Below, one piece after another: positions 23,801 through 35,800 of a stretch of 46,197 nucleotides of DNA. Position 1 is the stretch's first letter. Every line of letters starts with the position of its first letter. The translations under genes and the position numbers were made by a program. The notes beneath the pieces were generated by a model. That model was not told the origin of the DNA and searched no databases. It saw only the letters and a program-made list of their open reading frames with translations. This DNA comes from Apostichopus parvimensis (lineage: Eukaryota > Echinodermata > Holothuroidea > Aspidochirotida > Stichopodidae): contig KN894417.1 in assembly GCA_000934455.1 (NCBI GenBank), forward strand, positions 1,302-47,498, given 5' to 3'.

Positions 23801-26800
23801 CAATATTTACATAAAAATTGTAACAAAAAAAAAGAAGTTTTGTTTGAAATTATACATGAATGCTTCATCATGAACTACTCCACAATGGGAATAAAATACA
23901 GTTATCCAATTTTTTTCCACTGTCAGTTACAGATCTGACCTGTTTTTCATTTACTGTCTAAAGCTACTGAGCTATTTACTTAAATTAGAATGAAAGGCCG
24001 CAATTTTCTTCAATATAGTTCCTCTCAGGGGGATTTATTGACTGACGTGTGGCCCAATCCATTGGACAAACGTGCCATCCTCCTTAGGTACAATCTTTTC
24101 CAAGCATTTCCTTGTTCGGTGATTAATACTAGCCGATTGTAACTGTCATGTACCTCGGCTCTCCCCCCTCTCTTGCCCCTCTCAGTCACTAGATCAGTTT
24201 AAGAATTATGACCACAGGACAAATGACAAACAATTACAGTAGCTCTTTTGTGATATTGTTAGTACCTGCTGTTGTTATTTAAATGAGATCCAGGAAAGAA
24301 TAGACGAATCAAATTAGAGCTACGGTAACTGGCACAAATGATGAAGAGCAGTAGTGTGTAATGCACAAACAAGTAGTAGAATCAATAAATGGATCAGGTG
24401 GTTAAGAGGGGGTGAAATACTTTGAAGGACCCGAATATTGCCACCGATTCAGGTTGTTCACATTTTGTCTTCTGATCAAAGGGAGGGTGGATATACTAAG
24501 CAGATGAGGCTAGTGGTGTTATTTAAAGCCTCAATAAACTCATACCAGACTTTGACTAATCTGTGGCAATGAAGAATACATGTCAATTGATCTTAAATGT
24601 TAATCCTCTACATTTGTTTATCTGTGGAAATAATAGCCTAATTGTTCAAGTATTTTTCGTGGATTCTTTTGAAGGACCTTCCAGATCATTTTCTAGAGGA
24701 TAATTAAATGGACGTTGGCTCCAAGAAGGTAAACATATGGACTAGGATAATGTATCTATATATTGTAATATCTTAAGCAAATTAATTACGCAGTGTGAAT
24801 TAATTAGTTTTGTTCATGTCTACCTCATCTTTAATTGTGGATGTGCAGAAGATATCATGACGTATGCTCTGAAACGTAATTGAACAGTTTAATTATATGA
24901 AGTAATGTGATTTGGTTGGGGTGTCATAGGAAATTCAGTGGATAGCTCAGCTATGTAGAAATAGAAAATATTTATAGTTTGGATTAAAAAAGAAAGAAAC
25001 AAAATTGGCAATTTAATTATTTAGAACATGTTTGATATACTCATATCTTAATTGTTGTTGAACGTACCAAAAATCATGTACAGTTACATATATATGCATA
25101 GTAGTTGGAGGTAATAGATTGCCAAATGGTAAATATTCTGTACAGGTTTTAAATTGCTTATAGTATGTAAATAGAAGCGAAAGTCGGACTAATTAAGTAT
25201 ATACTGTAGATTTGTTAGCAAGTAAGATGAACATGAATGTCATGTGATAAACAAGTTTTAAAAACCAATGGAAGAAATGTGTTAACAAATTTCTAACCTT
25301 GCTTTTTGCACATGTATGTACTTGATATGTGTCACTAATTTATGAAAAAATTTGGTGCTTTGCATTGTTTTCTTAACTTGAAGATAATTTGTACATGTAT
25401 CCTTCTTTTTGTTAACAATTATTGAAGGATAGTTCTCTATACATATTGTAACCGCTTGCTCGATTGTGATATGATATTAACTTTTCATATATATTGTTTT
25501 TGTACAATAATGATGAACTGCATTCAAAATAAAGGCTGCTGCTTCACATAAATGTAGCCTAGTATTTTGAAGAGACTTTATCGTCCAAGTCGTTTGCTTG
25601 AGACAGTTCTTATTTATTTGTTCTATAGTATTGTACGTACGTAAACTTTAAGCAATATTTTGAGAGTTTTAGTTTATTATAAGGATCGACTGATCCCTTT
25701 AAAATTGTGCCTTGTAAAGAAAAATTAATTACTTAATTCCATGCACTAACTACTCTAGGACAGTCAGCACTCATGCTCATGGGAATCGCTTCCCGGGAAG
25801 CTAATGATAATTGGCATGTAGAATATATAACAGTATTTATTGTAAGCTGGAAGCTGCTCTCTGTTTTTTGGAGAAGTCCTTGACAAGTGCTTGATACAGA
25901 AATTGATGTTTGTCTACCAAGAGTTCCACAAACCTCATTGAATTAATATTGCCCTGTGCAGTGGACTTAAGAGCCTATCACTAGTTACCTGCAATAGCTA
26001 TTGTACAATAAATCCAATTGCGACCGCATCTTGGACTGCATTGTCCAAGTATATCCTAGCAAATATAATTTGTTTGTGTAAAGAATTATAGCAATACTGT
26101 AGCACACAATACCCTTCAATTGATGAGACTGTCCAAACCTGGGCAAGCCTACTCTTTATAACTTTACAGGCAGCATTTAAAATGAAAACAGATACTGTCG
26201 GTGATTGCTTTGAGTAACTCCAGACGAAGTCTATTCAAAATTGAAAAGAATTCATTAATTACTTAAATTGAAAATAATTACAAACTGGTAATGTGATCCT
26301 TTATGTTGTGCAATATGTAAAAGATTAGACATTAATTGCAAAGTACAGTATACCTACGTGATTGTTTAATGTTCACCGGATTTGATTTCTGCCAAAAAAT
26401 AATAATAATAAAAAGAACTTGGGGGGAAAATAGCTTTTGTCACTGGCAGGCATGGTGCATATATTATGGGATCATGTTTAAAAGAAATTTCGGGGGTACT
26501 TTGTCAAGCTATAAAGTGATAAGACTGTATGATATGTAAATATGCTCAAAGCACTGTTAATTCATATGTCATTTGCAGTAAGTTGATTACTCTCAACCAA
26601 AGAAACCCGCACAAGTGTTTCATCAGTCCCCAAATTCATGTGGTTAGCATGCTATGTAACTTGAGTGAACTAGTTTAATAATAACAATTGATACTAATTA
26701 AATAATCAAATATATGTTACTTTGTACACTACTGTAGGTGAACCTGTGAAAACTGACCAGTACAGATGGTTAATAGCTACTGTAGATACTGAAATTGGCT

Positions 26801-29800
26801 GAAGAAATAACAATGTTAAAAGTATCCATGTAGAAAAGATGGTGGAATGTTGTTGGAATTTGTAGTTGGGGACTGGGGGTGCCAATATGGACATTTAGGA
26901 TCTAAGATACATTTACAATGGTCTTAGAAAGTAATTTGTAGCAATTTTTCTCAAGTGTTTTTGTGAATGAAAATTGCATAATAGCTCCTAATTTTCATAT
27001 CATCTTAATGTGCTCTTAATTAATAAAAATTCATTATTCATTGCAGCTGCTGGGACTACTGTTTAGCATTAAGCCAATTATCCAGATCTAACCCTAGACT
27101 TGATTAAACAAAACAACACAAGCCAAATAGATAATTTTCGGAGAGGAAATCAATTAAGGGGCATAAGTAGGGTGGGAAATGGAGGCAAGATGTACAGATG
27201 AGCGAGGGAAATTGAATCAATAGGATAGGTGCGGCTCTAACGCATTCATTCATTGGATGTATCCTCAATGACGACTTCTTCAAAAATTCTCAGAGGGGCA
27301 GGTCAAGGGAATTTACGTCGCTTCTACTAGATGACTTGTGACGGCAGCTGGGTGCGAAGGGTCCGTCCCACAAAAGCGATAGGTACAGTAATTAAAAGCA
27401 GGAAATTTATTTTAGTTTTGGATAATTAGGGTGACGTCACTTGTAGTGTAAGGCATTTTATTGGGGGACAGTGCGGTGAAGATGTTCCAGCAGTCAGTTA
27501 TTAATTTCCTTCACTTCTGAAAATCAAAGCCAGGTGGTTATTCACACACACACAGTCATCTTATGTTTCTTTGAAAGGAAAAGCTCATTTCTGGTCCGCG
27601 GGGTTCCAACCACTAATCACATGGATATAGCTAAGTTACAAACACTCCCAAAATGGGAGCAATTAGGTCAGTAATTCCCGTATATTCAGTTCTCTCTCAG
27701 GCAGTGCAGTTAAAAGTTGTACTCAATATTTGCTAAATCTACACCTTTGTGCTTTTATAATCGTCCTTTCTATGTTCCTCTCATCATTTCTCTGTGGTCT
27801 TTTTCAGATGAAATCCTCCTCACGTCAGAAGAGTGCCCGTTAGAGATTGCCGTTAACAGTCATCGGAATGTGACATTTGAAGTCAAAATGGCTTCTATGA
27901 AAAGTGGATCGAGTATAGAGTCTTTCTCTAGCCTAGAGATCTCTTCAGGCTCTTCAAACCGGAAAGCTCTCTCGAATTTCTTTGGTGTGAACGAGAACGA
28001 ACTCGCCGTCGCATTCTCTCCTTCGTTGAGCGGCAAATCTCTCAGCGGAGGGAGTGACTTTGAACCGAGCACGGCAGACGAAGTGAGTTTACATAGCAGC
28101 AATAGCAGCAACAGCCTTTCGGAGAGTTTCAGAAGGGTGAAGAAAAGCCCTAGGTTGTTCTCGAGTAACAACGGTACGGGGCTTTGGTTGAGAGACAAGA
28201 CACCTACTTTCAAACGGAAAGGCCCCCTGAGCTTGCAGCCAGCATCATCCGAGAAGGATCTCGCCCAGAACGGGCGACAATCTCCCAAGCGGAAAACGAA
28301 GAATAGGAGCATAACTGCTCTGCTAGAAAATGGTCTGAATCTGAAGAAGAGACAGACCGAGCAGGGTAGAGGCCCTGCCGGTTCCAGCGATCAGGACGAA
28401 GGACTATTTAAGCTGCATGCAAACTTCCCTGAGTCAGGGTGCACCTGTAGAAGGGTGTTCGTGGATAAGTTTTCAAAGGCAGAGGATGTCGTTCGAGATT
28501 TTCTCGATCTTTCCTCCGTGTCTTACGATTCGTACAATGATTTCGTTCTCTGCGATGTCGTAGGATGGTACCACTCGGTGGCCAATGGTCACTCAGCAAA
28601 GACTGCAGGGGAAACTAAACTCATGAGGAGGGCTTCTGTCGGGTGGAAGGAGGAATGTTTCAGGACTTTGGACGATAAAGAACATCCATTGGTGGTTCAG
28701 TCATTGTGGGTACCGGGTAACGGACGCTCTCGCAGGTTCGAGATCCGACGCAAAACAGACATCGTGCAAGAAAACGGTGAGTTGGCATTCTTTGACCTGG
28801 TCAATGGACAGTTGGAGAGAAAATCGGAGATGAAGTGGGAGCAGGACTATGAATTAATTACAAATGCATCGAGTTCGGAGAGTCAGAGAAGTCGGTTATA
28901 TTGCCCGACGATAACAGAGTTATCAATAGAGAAGGAAGACACCGAGAGTAGCGATGAGCATGCTGTCAGTAGTAGCCTGCTGGCCCCTCGTGATCGACCC
29001 TATGTGGTCTGCATCCAGGGTTATTCTGCCGAGAAGGATTTACTCTTTCACACTCTGAACAAAGAGACTCTCATCGTTGGAAACCAGCTGAGCGCCAGGG
29101 CAGAAGGGTCGGCGATGAAAGCTCCCGACATACAGTTGCACGGCCCAGACATCTTGCTACAGCATTGCATTCTCTCTTGCCATCACGTTACAGATTTGGA
29201 CTCCTCGTCATTCAGTTTTGATAAGTTCCTGGTGACCCTCGAGCCTTGCAGCGGGGGTAAGGTGTCCCTAAACGGTTCTCCTCTCGACCAGGAGATCGAA
29301 CTGAGGCCAGGGGATCTCGTCTCTGTAGGAAGCTACTACCATTTCATCTTGCGAGATGCGTCCTCCAAATGCCAGAATCTCTTTGGACTACGATGGATGA
29401 ACTCGGGCCTTCCCGAGGGAGACGGTATTTACTCGGAATTCCCGCATCTGGCCGAGGAGGCCGAAAAATATGAAGGAGATACGGAGAGATGGAAAGTGGC
29501 GTACAAGGTTGAACATGAAGATGACTTAGTGGATTTCATGATGTCTTTGTTACGAGAAGAAGAAGGAGGAAACTTTGGATTCGCCAGCGGTCATCTCTTT
29601 TTGATGATCGTAGAGTTTGCAGCTTATACACAGGGACCTGACCATACCAGAACAGCACTTCTGAAAGTTGCAAATGCTCTCCTAGAAGTAGCAGAGGTGA
29701 GTTTATTATTCTGATGTACGGTTCTTGTAAAGGGTAATTAAATTATTACAAGGATTGTTAAAATGAAGATGAGAAGCCATCAGTGATTCCTTCAATACTT

Positions 29801-32800
29801 AACCATGCCAAAAATATTGAAAGTTGTTTTGTGATTGTCCCCCAATAATAAGTTACAGTGTTACAAAGTCAGATGCAAGTTTGCGAGAAGGGTTAGAGAA
29901 GAGTCAAGACAAATGAGAGAGAGACTCTAGGTACAAATTATCATAATTTGATTGCTTCCTTAAATTTGTTGCAATATCTATAATACTAAATATGAGAGAT
30001 AAGGTACATATACATACATGGGCACAGGTACCTTAAAAATTACGAAAAATATAAACTTACAGAATAACTGCTAAAGCGCAAGAAGGTATACCTTCAGCAG
30101 TTATGCTTGTCAACAGCTGCTGCTGCGACTTTGGCGAGTACGCTTTCCAGAAGGAGCCTCAAAATTAAGTGAAAGGAGGCAGCAATTTTGACTGATTGAA
30201 ATATCAAGTTATTTCAGCTGAAGTGCCCGAATCCAGTGACTGTAAAGTATGAGCAGCAGGTTGTAAAGGTTGAAAATTTAGGTGCTTTACATTGGTTAAG
30301 AAGTCTCAATGAGGGCCTATATTGCTTCCACATTTGGGTGGCAGTGAAATACTTGTTGGAGTTTGAATGTACTTACTGATGAGGTTTAAAGTGTGAAAAT
30401 GCGCATCTGAATGTTTCCCCCAGGACATACCCATTTTCAGCATTCGTCTAAATTACAAGCCAATGTCAACTATTTCTCATTAACTTCAAATCAGTGTGAT
30501 AGTTTGTGTTTGGGACTTTCATTTAAAGGGTGGTTTTTCTGCACACTTTGAGAATTAGTTAAATGGGAAAGCTGTAGATATACATACATCACAAAGATAC
30601 CAGTAAAACTTTTGTCACAAAATTTCTCCTGTAACCTCATTATTTCCATGGGTTTGAGTCCATTTCCATCAGAATTCACTGACACATATTCTAAGATTGG
30701 AGCATAACACTGAGCTACAAAAAGAGAGGGGAAAAAAAGCAATAAAAAAAGAAAAGAAATTGAAACCTATCCAATTTGGTTTAAAGGTTGTCGAAAATGT
30801 TGGGAAGAAAAATAGAATGCAAGATCTGATTAGTTTCCAAAACTAGCTATTGTCACTCTTCAAGATAGGCCTATTAAGAAGATTTATCTCCACTTTCAAG
30901 AACAGATCTAGACCAAATTATTATTAAGTATATAGTAGTCTAACTTTAAATGCTGCAACCACACAACAGGAAATGGAAAAAAAAATTAACAAATTAATTT
31001 TCTGAAACAAAGGCGGAAATGTTTTTGCGTTTTGTTTCGAAAAAGCAGCATTCGTGCAAAGAAGAGCCCTCAGGGATTAACAAGGAGGAAATGAACAAAT
31101 AAAGAAAATAACATTAAATATGTAAAATTGCAGTAATTTTACACATAAAGTAAATGTTAAGGACAATTAAATGATGTTGAAGTCTGTAGATTGAGGACAT
31201 ATGATTACTGGTACAGTATTTACCTGGGAATAGCAGTTCACTAAGGATTCTGTGAATGCAGTCAGATAATTCTTAACTGTACTTTCAGGTGGAGAATTTT
31301 TCAATTGGCATGGACTTTGGTTTTCAAAAGTACTGTTCCTTTGTTCAGTGAACTTTCAAACCTCCGGTTTGTTTTGCTTTTCAAAGTTCTCTCGTTTGCA
31401 TAGAGTTGGTGTATTATAATGTACTGTGGTTATCCCTAAAAATGTCAAAATGTTTAACTTTTTGACAATTTAAAGTGACAACTTAATTTGATGTCCTTTT
31501 GATAGCGTGATTCCTTGCATCTGTTAAAAGGAAAAGTCCCAATTTCTCAACCCTGGTTTTTCCGTTAATTTCATTCGTTTCTTTTTTTTTCATTTTTCAA
31601 ATTTTGATGTCACAACACAGATTTTATTGATTAAATGCCAAATAATAGCTGCTTTCATCTCTTTACTACTAACCGCATTTGACAGTTTGAGTTGTCGAAG
31701 GCAGTTAGATTTGATCCCTCTTAAGTCACATTTCACTGGCGTCTAAATTGATGACAGTGTCCTGTTTGTCGATTGAGTAAATTAATATCCTAACACTGAC
31801 ATCTTTATTTTTAAAGGGACACCTTTGAACTCTCCTAAGGTTCTTCTGTTATTAAATAACACTGCAGAATTTTGTTGCGAGACTTTCAAGCTGCAGTTTA
31901 GTGAAGAGCTATTAGGTCACAATTATTGATCACAAATAGCATTCAATATTATGTAGGAATTAACAGACAGAAAACCGGCAAATTGTGATATGTATGATTT
32001 ATTAATATTTTGTAAAAACAGAGTCATCATTTCTTGTACAGTATACAGAAGTTCCAATTTGGAGGTAAAAATTTGAGTGTCGGGGTTGAGAGGAAGTAAC
32101 CGTTCTGTTTATGGCACAAAAAAAGGGAATTTATGACTCATTTATGACTCATTTCTGACTTTTTAATTAAGGGTCATATCCTGGCTAATCCCACTGAAAG
32201 TTATCAAAATTCCTCAGAAATAGTTGCATATCCTAAAAATTCTGGGTGTGTGCAAAAACTTTCTCCCTGGAGGTGCTACTCTGAAAGATTATAAGCACTT
32301 TTTATTAATTAGCAAACTTTAATTGGTGGTGATTGCCAATTAGCCATGGTTCAGTGTGCAGCTTTTAGATCACAGTTAGTAATAACATAAAGAGTGTTCA
32401 ATGTAATATAATGAACATTAATATTTCCAGATGGCCGACGCAGAAATGGTTATATATTTGTATCATTGTATACTCCTTCTAGTCACTTAGCATAAATTTA
32501 TAAACATATAATTAAGTCTCAATTATGGAGATAAAATTCAATATAGGTTTTAGACAATGAAATGCATGGTATTGAAATGACCAATCAGATACTAGCTGAA
32601 CTTGTCAAGCGAACAAAGTTTTTTAACTGAAATCTTCTAAAGGGCTACAGTAGCGGGCATTGTACTTGCTTAATAGAATCTGAATTAATTGTATGGAATT
32701 AGCTAAACATTACAGTGAAATGTTAACAGAACTTTTGGCTTCAAATTACATTTTGGGACTAAATGATCGCGTAGACAACTGTATGCGGTTTCAGATAGGT

Positions 32801-35800
32801 TTCTAAAATTGGCTCAAGAATGCAATTTTAAAAATACTAGGAAGGTCAAGCAAGGGGTAATTTGGGCTTAAGCAGCTAATGTTTGGGGGAGGAAGTAACC
32901 CTTCAGCTTATGACCAAAAAAATCCCTTAAAATTCACAGGACCAGAAACACTGAAAAGTTGAGCACTACCACCTACAGGAAAAGGACATTGTTGATTATA
33001 TCAAAATTGATGAAGTATGACTCATTCTGACTATTTAATTTAGTGGTCATTCTTGCTAATCCCATTGAAGGCCATCAAAAATTGTTCAGGACATTTTGGT
33101 ATCCTCAAATTGTTCGGTCTATGCAGAAGTTTTTTTCCTGGAGGTTTTGCTCTCAAAAAAAAATAAGTACCTAGACTTTGAAGAGCATCATATTAATTAA
33201 GCGTCAATTAAAATGTCCGACCAGTTGAGTTGAAGTAGTCGGCATGTTTGCCATATATAGTTACCATTAACATGTCAGTAGCCATGCATGATATTGTCTT
33301 TCTTCAATTAACTTATCAATAACTACAGCTGACCCAAAGACATGTAGTCACAACTGATAAATTTTGTTGTAATTTAAACTACTCGAGTACCAGACACCTA
33401 TTATTTAAGACACCCATTCCCTTTAAGACTATCTGGAAACAGAAGACATGTAAATTAAAAACCTCACAAGATGACAGGATGTAGATGACATATTATGATA
33501 TAAATGCCAATAATTAAATTAGAATTTCTGTGACCTTTTCTTAAACTTTGTCAGGACAACATGAAATAACTGTAACTAACTCTCCTCGGATTCTTTAATG
33601 AATATGTACCAAAATTTGTGACTTTTCTTCAAGGATGCTCGGGTCTAGCTTTTAAGTTTTTGAAAACTGAATTGTCTTGGCAGGGATGAGACCATTCTAG
33701 AATCGAATGGCATTGACAAACAACTTGCTGATATTTAATTAAAGTGTAAACATTTGATGGAATAATCTGGATGGGTTGTTTGAATTTTGTACCATTTGTA
33801 ATATTATTATATTATTTAGATTTGGTGAACAGATTGTCAGAAATTGGCAGCTAGTGATCACAAATTATCGCAAAGCAACCAGAATTTCTGTGCACATTGC
33901 AGGGAATAATTAAGCGTTCAAATTTTGCATAGCAGCTTTGAGGGCTAGATCTGAATCTTTTCTCATACACTAAACTAATATTCTTCCTGGGTATGTATGT
34001 TTGTATTATGTTTGTATTTTAGATCCTCCTGAAAGCAGGAACTCGCGAAGAAGCCTCATTGGCTTATCAAAGCTGCAAGCTGACCGAAGTCAGTCTCTTA
34101 GATTCATATTTAACGTCCATGATTATGAATTGTCAACAACTCTGTAACTGGACGACATACATTAATCTTGGAGTGACTCGAACCGAGGACCTTATGATTG
34201 GAAGGCACCGGCGTTAACCACTGAGCTAACACTCCTTACATTAACTGTACATAAACATAAACTGCTATAGATTTTTGCACTTACACATACATAGCCAATT
34301 GCTGAATTTTGCGATGCGATACTGGATAAATAATTCCCTGTTTCTGTATATATATCTTCATTGTTTGACAAAGTTGTCTTTAGAAAGTGCATGTATGTGT
34401 TAGTTTGGTGATAAGTGAAAATCAGATCAATTTGTTGGTAACAGTCTACCAACTAAGGCCTTCTGAATAACTTTTACTGATTTATAGCTCATCTCTGGAT
34501 GTGTTTCCTTTGTAATGACCAGTTTTGAAACCTTGTCACTTATGGTCTATGAATCCAAGAAAGTTTGAAAGTTATTTGATAACCTTCCTTTGTTTTGATG
34601 TTGACATATATCTCTTTGATAAGTACTAGATCTATATATATCATCATGTTTGTGATTACCATAGTAACAGACGGGTCATCTTCAATTGACAGATCCCACC
34701 AACGAAATAGCAATTGCTGCTCTTTTCCAACGTCATCAGTCTACTCAAAGACTATAAAAAATCATTAATGGTGGGTTTGACTATACAAATCCATGTACAA
34801 TAGAAATTTGAGGTGCTTTCACAAAACAATCCTCCTCGGTCATGCAATGTTCCTACCTCTAGTCACACCTTCCGTAGACGGGAACTTTAAAAGGACTGAC
34901 AGATGTATTGATCTGTGTATCCCTGAACATGAATATTTAATAACTTCATTTACATCTTATCTTCTACTCCTCCACCTATCAAACACTAGATTCATTGTTT
35001 AGTTTCAAGTAGTCATTGAATATGCGATTGATATCAAAAGGCGTCTGAGATAAATAACCATCATTCTCTTTAAGACTATATTTCATGATTGCCTATAGTA
35101 AAAATATACTTGGCTCTAAAATTGCCTTTGTCCCATTTTAAACAAGTTATTTAATCCAATTGAACCATTCACTGTGATCATGGAAGCTCAATAACTGTTA
35201 AAGTGCTTGAGATATTTCTGTGCACTAACACCTACAGGTGGTTACTTTGAAGTGGTAGTATATCGACACATTCAAAGCTTCCAGGAATTGCTTGGCTGTA
35301 AAGTGTATATGTCCAGTGTCATTTTAGGTCTTATTGGATGATGTCTTTGTTTCTTTGTGTTTTTGTCTGGCTAATTGAGGTAGTATCATGGCTGCTGATG
35401 TCTTCCCATGGCAACTGGCAAAGAGGATTACTTAAATGTTGTAATTTGATTGACATACTTTTGGCAAAGAGAAGCTGGCAGAAGCTAGCATGAAACTGTT
35501 TAATGAGATTAAAAATTTAAACAATGAAAGAATTGTGCAATTGTTTATTGTCAAAATACATTAGTAAGAACTTTTAGTCACATTCAATACAATAGCTACA
35601 AATGTATGTATTTTAGATTTTAGATCTTTGTCATACTAAGCTAAAATTATTTTTGTGATTGTTTGGTAATAAAATATATATTTTTGTTCCAAAATAAAAT
35701 TCTTTTATTCTTCTCTTCTTTCTTTTTCAGAATAAAGCCAGAGAAATGGCCACAACTCACTCTAACAGGTAGAATTATTTGGGTTTTAGTTTATCATACA

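Larger units (their letters stand above)
18463..27807. other. Intron 2 (9.3 kb)
   Basis: The longest intron. It contains a G-run near 19548, a C-run near 20490, the (ATAC)n tract with assembly gap, a hammerhead-like motif at 20852-20882, a poly-A run at 22666-22681, a CA run near 27545 and a GC-richer patch with a CRE (27432-27439) close to exon 3. Open frames at 22241-22471 and 22374-22817 have no domain or splice support. Confidence 0.7.
29697..35730. other. Intron 3 (6.0 kb)
   Basis: Contains a hairpin at 30064-30104, two diverged copies of one interspersed repeat (about 32085-32292 and 32884-33172), and SINE copy 1. The amino-acid alignment of exon 3 to exon 4 with human RADIL is gapless, so no exon is missing here. 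Confidence 0.75.

Noticed and set aside
27717-27807. Extension of the exon 3 frame upstream, as if translation began at 27717
   Set aside because: The codon there is TTG, the stretch is pyrimidine-rich and ends in a strong acceptor (TTTTTCAG), and splicing from exon 2 fits in phase and completes a domain.
30064-30104. MicroRNA precursor
   Set aside because: The paired arms are only 9 bp plus a short palindrome with a one-sided 9-base bulge, too short for a typical pre-miRNA.
34170-34235. tRNA gene on the minus strand
   Set aside because: A and B boxes are present, but the 3' half of the T stem is missing, and the same sequence recurs with a shared non-tRNA body at 36222-36457 and 44244-44501; it is a SINE head.
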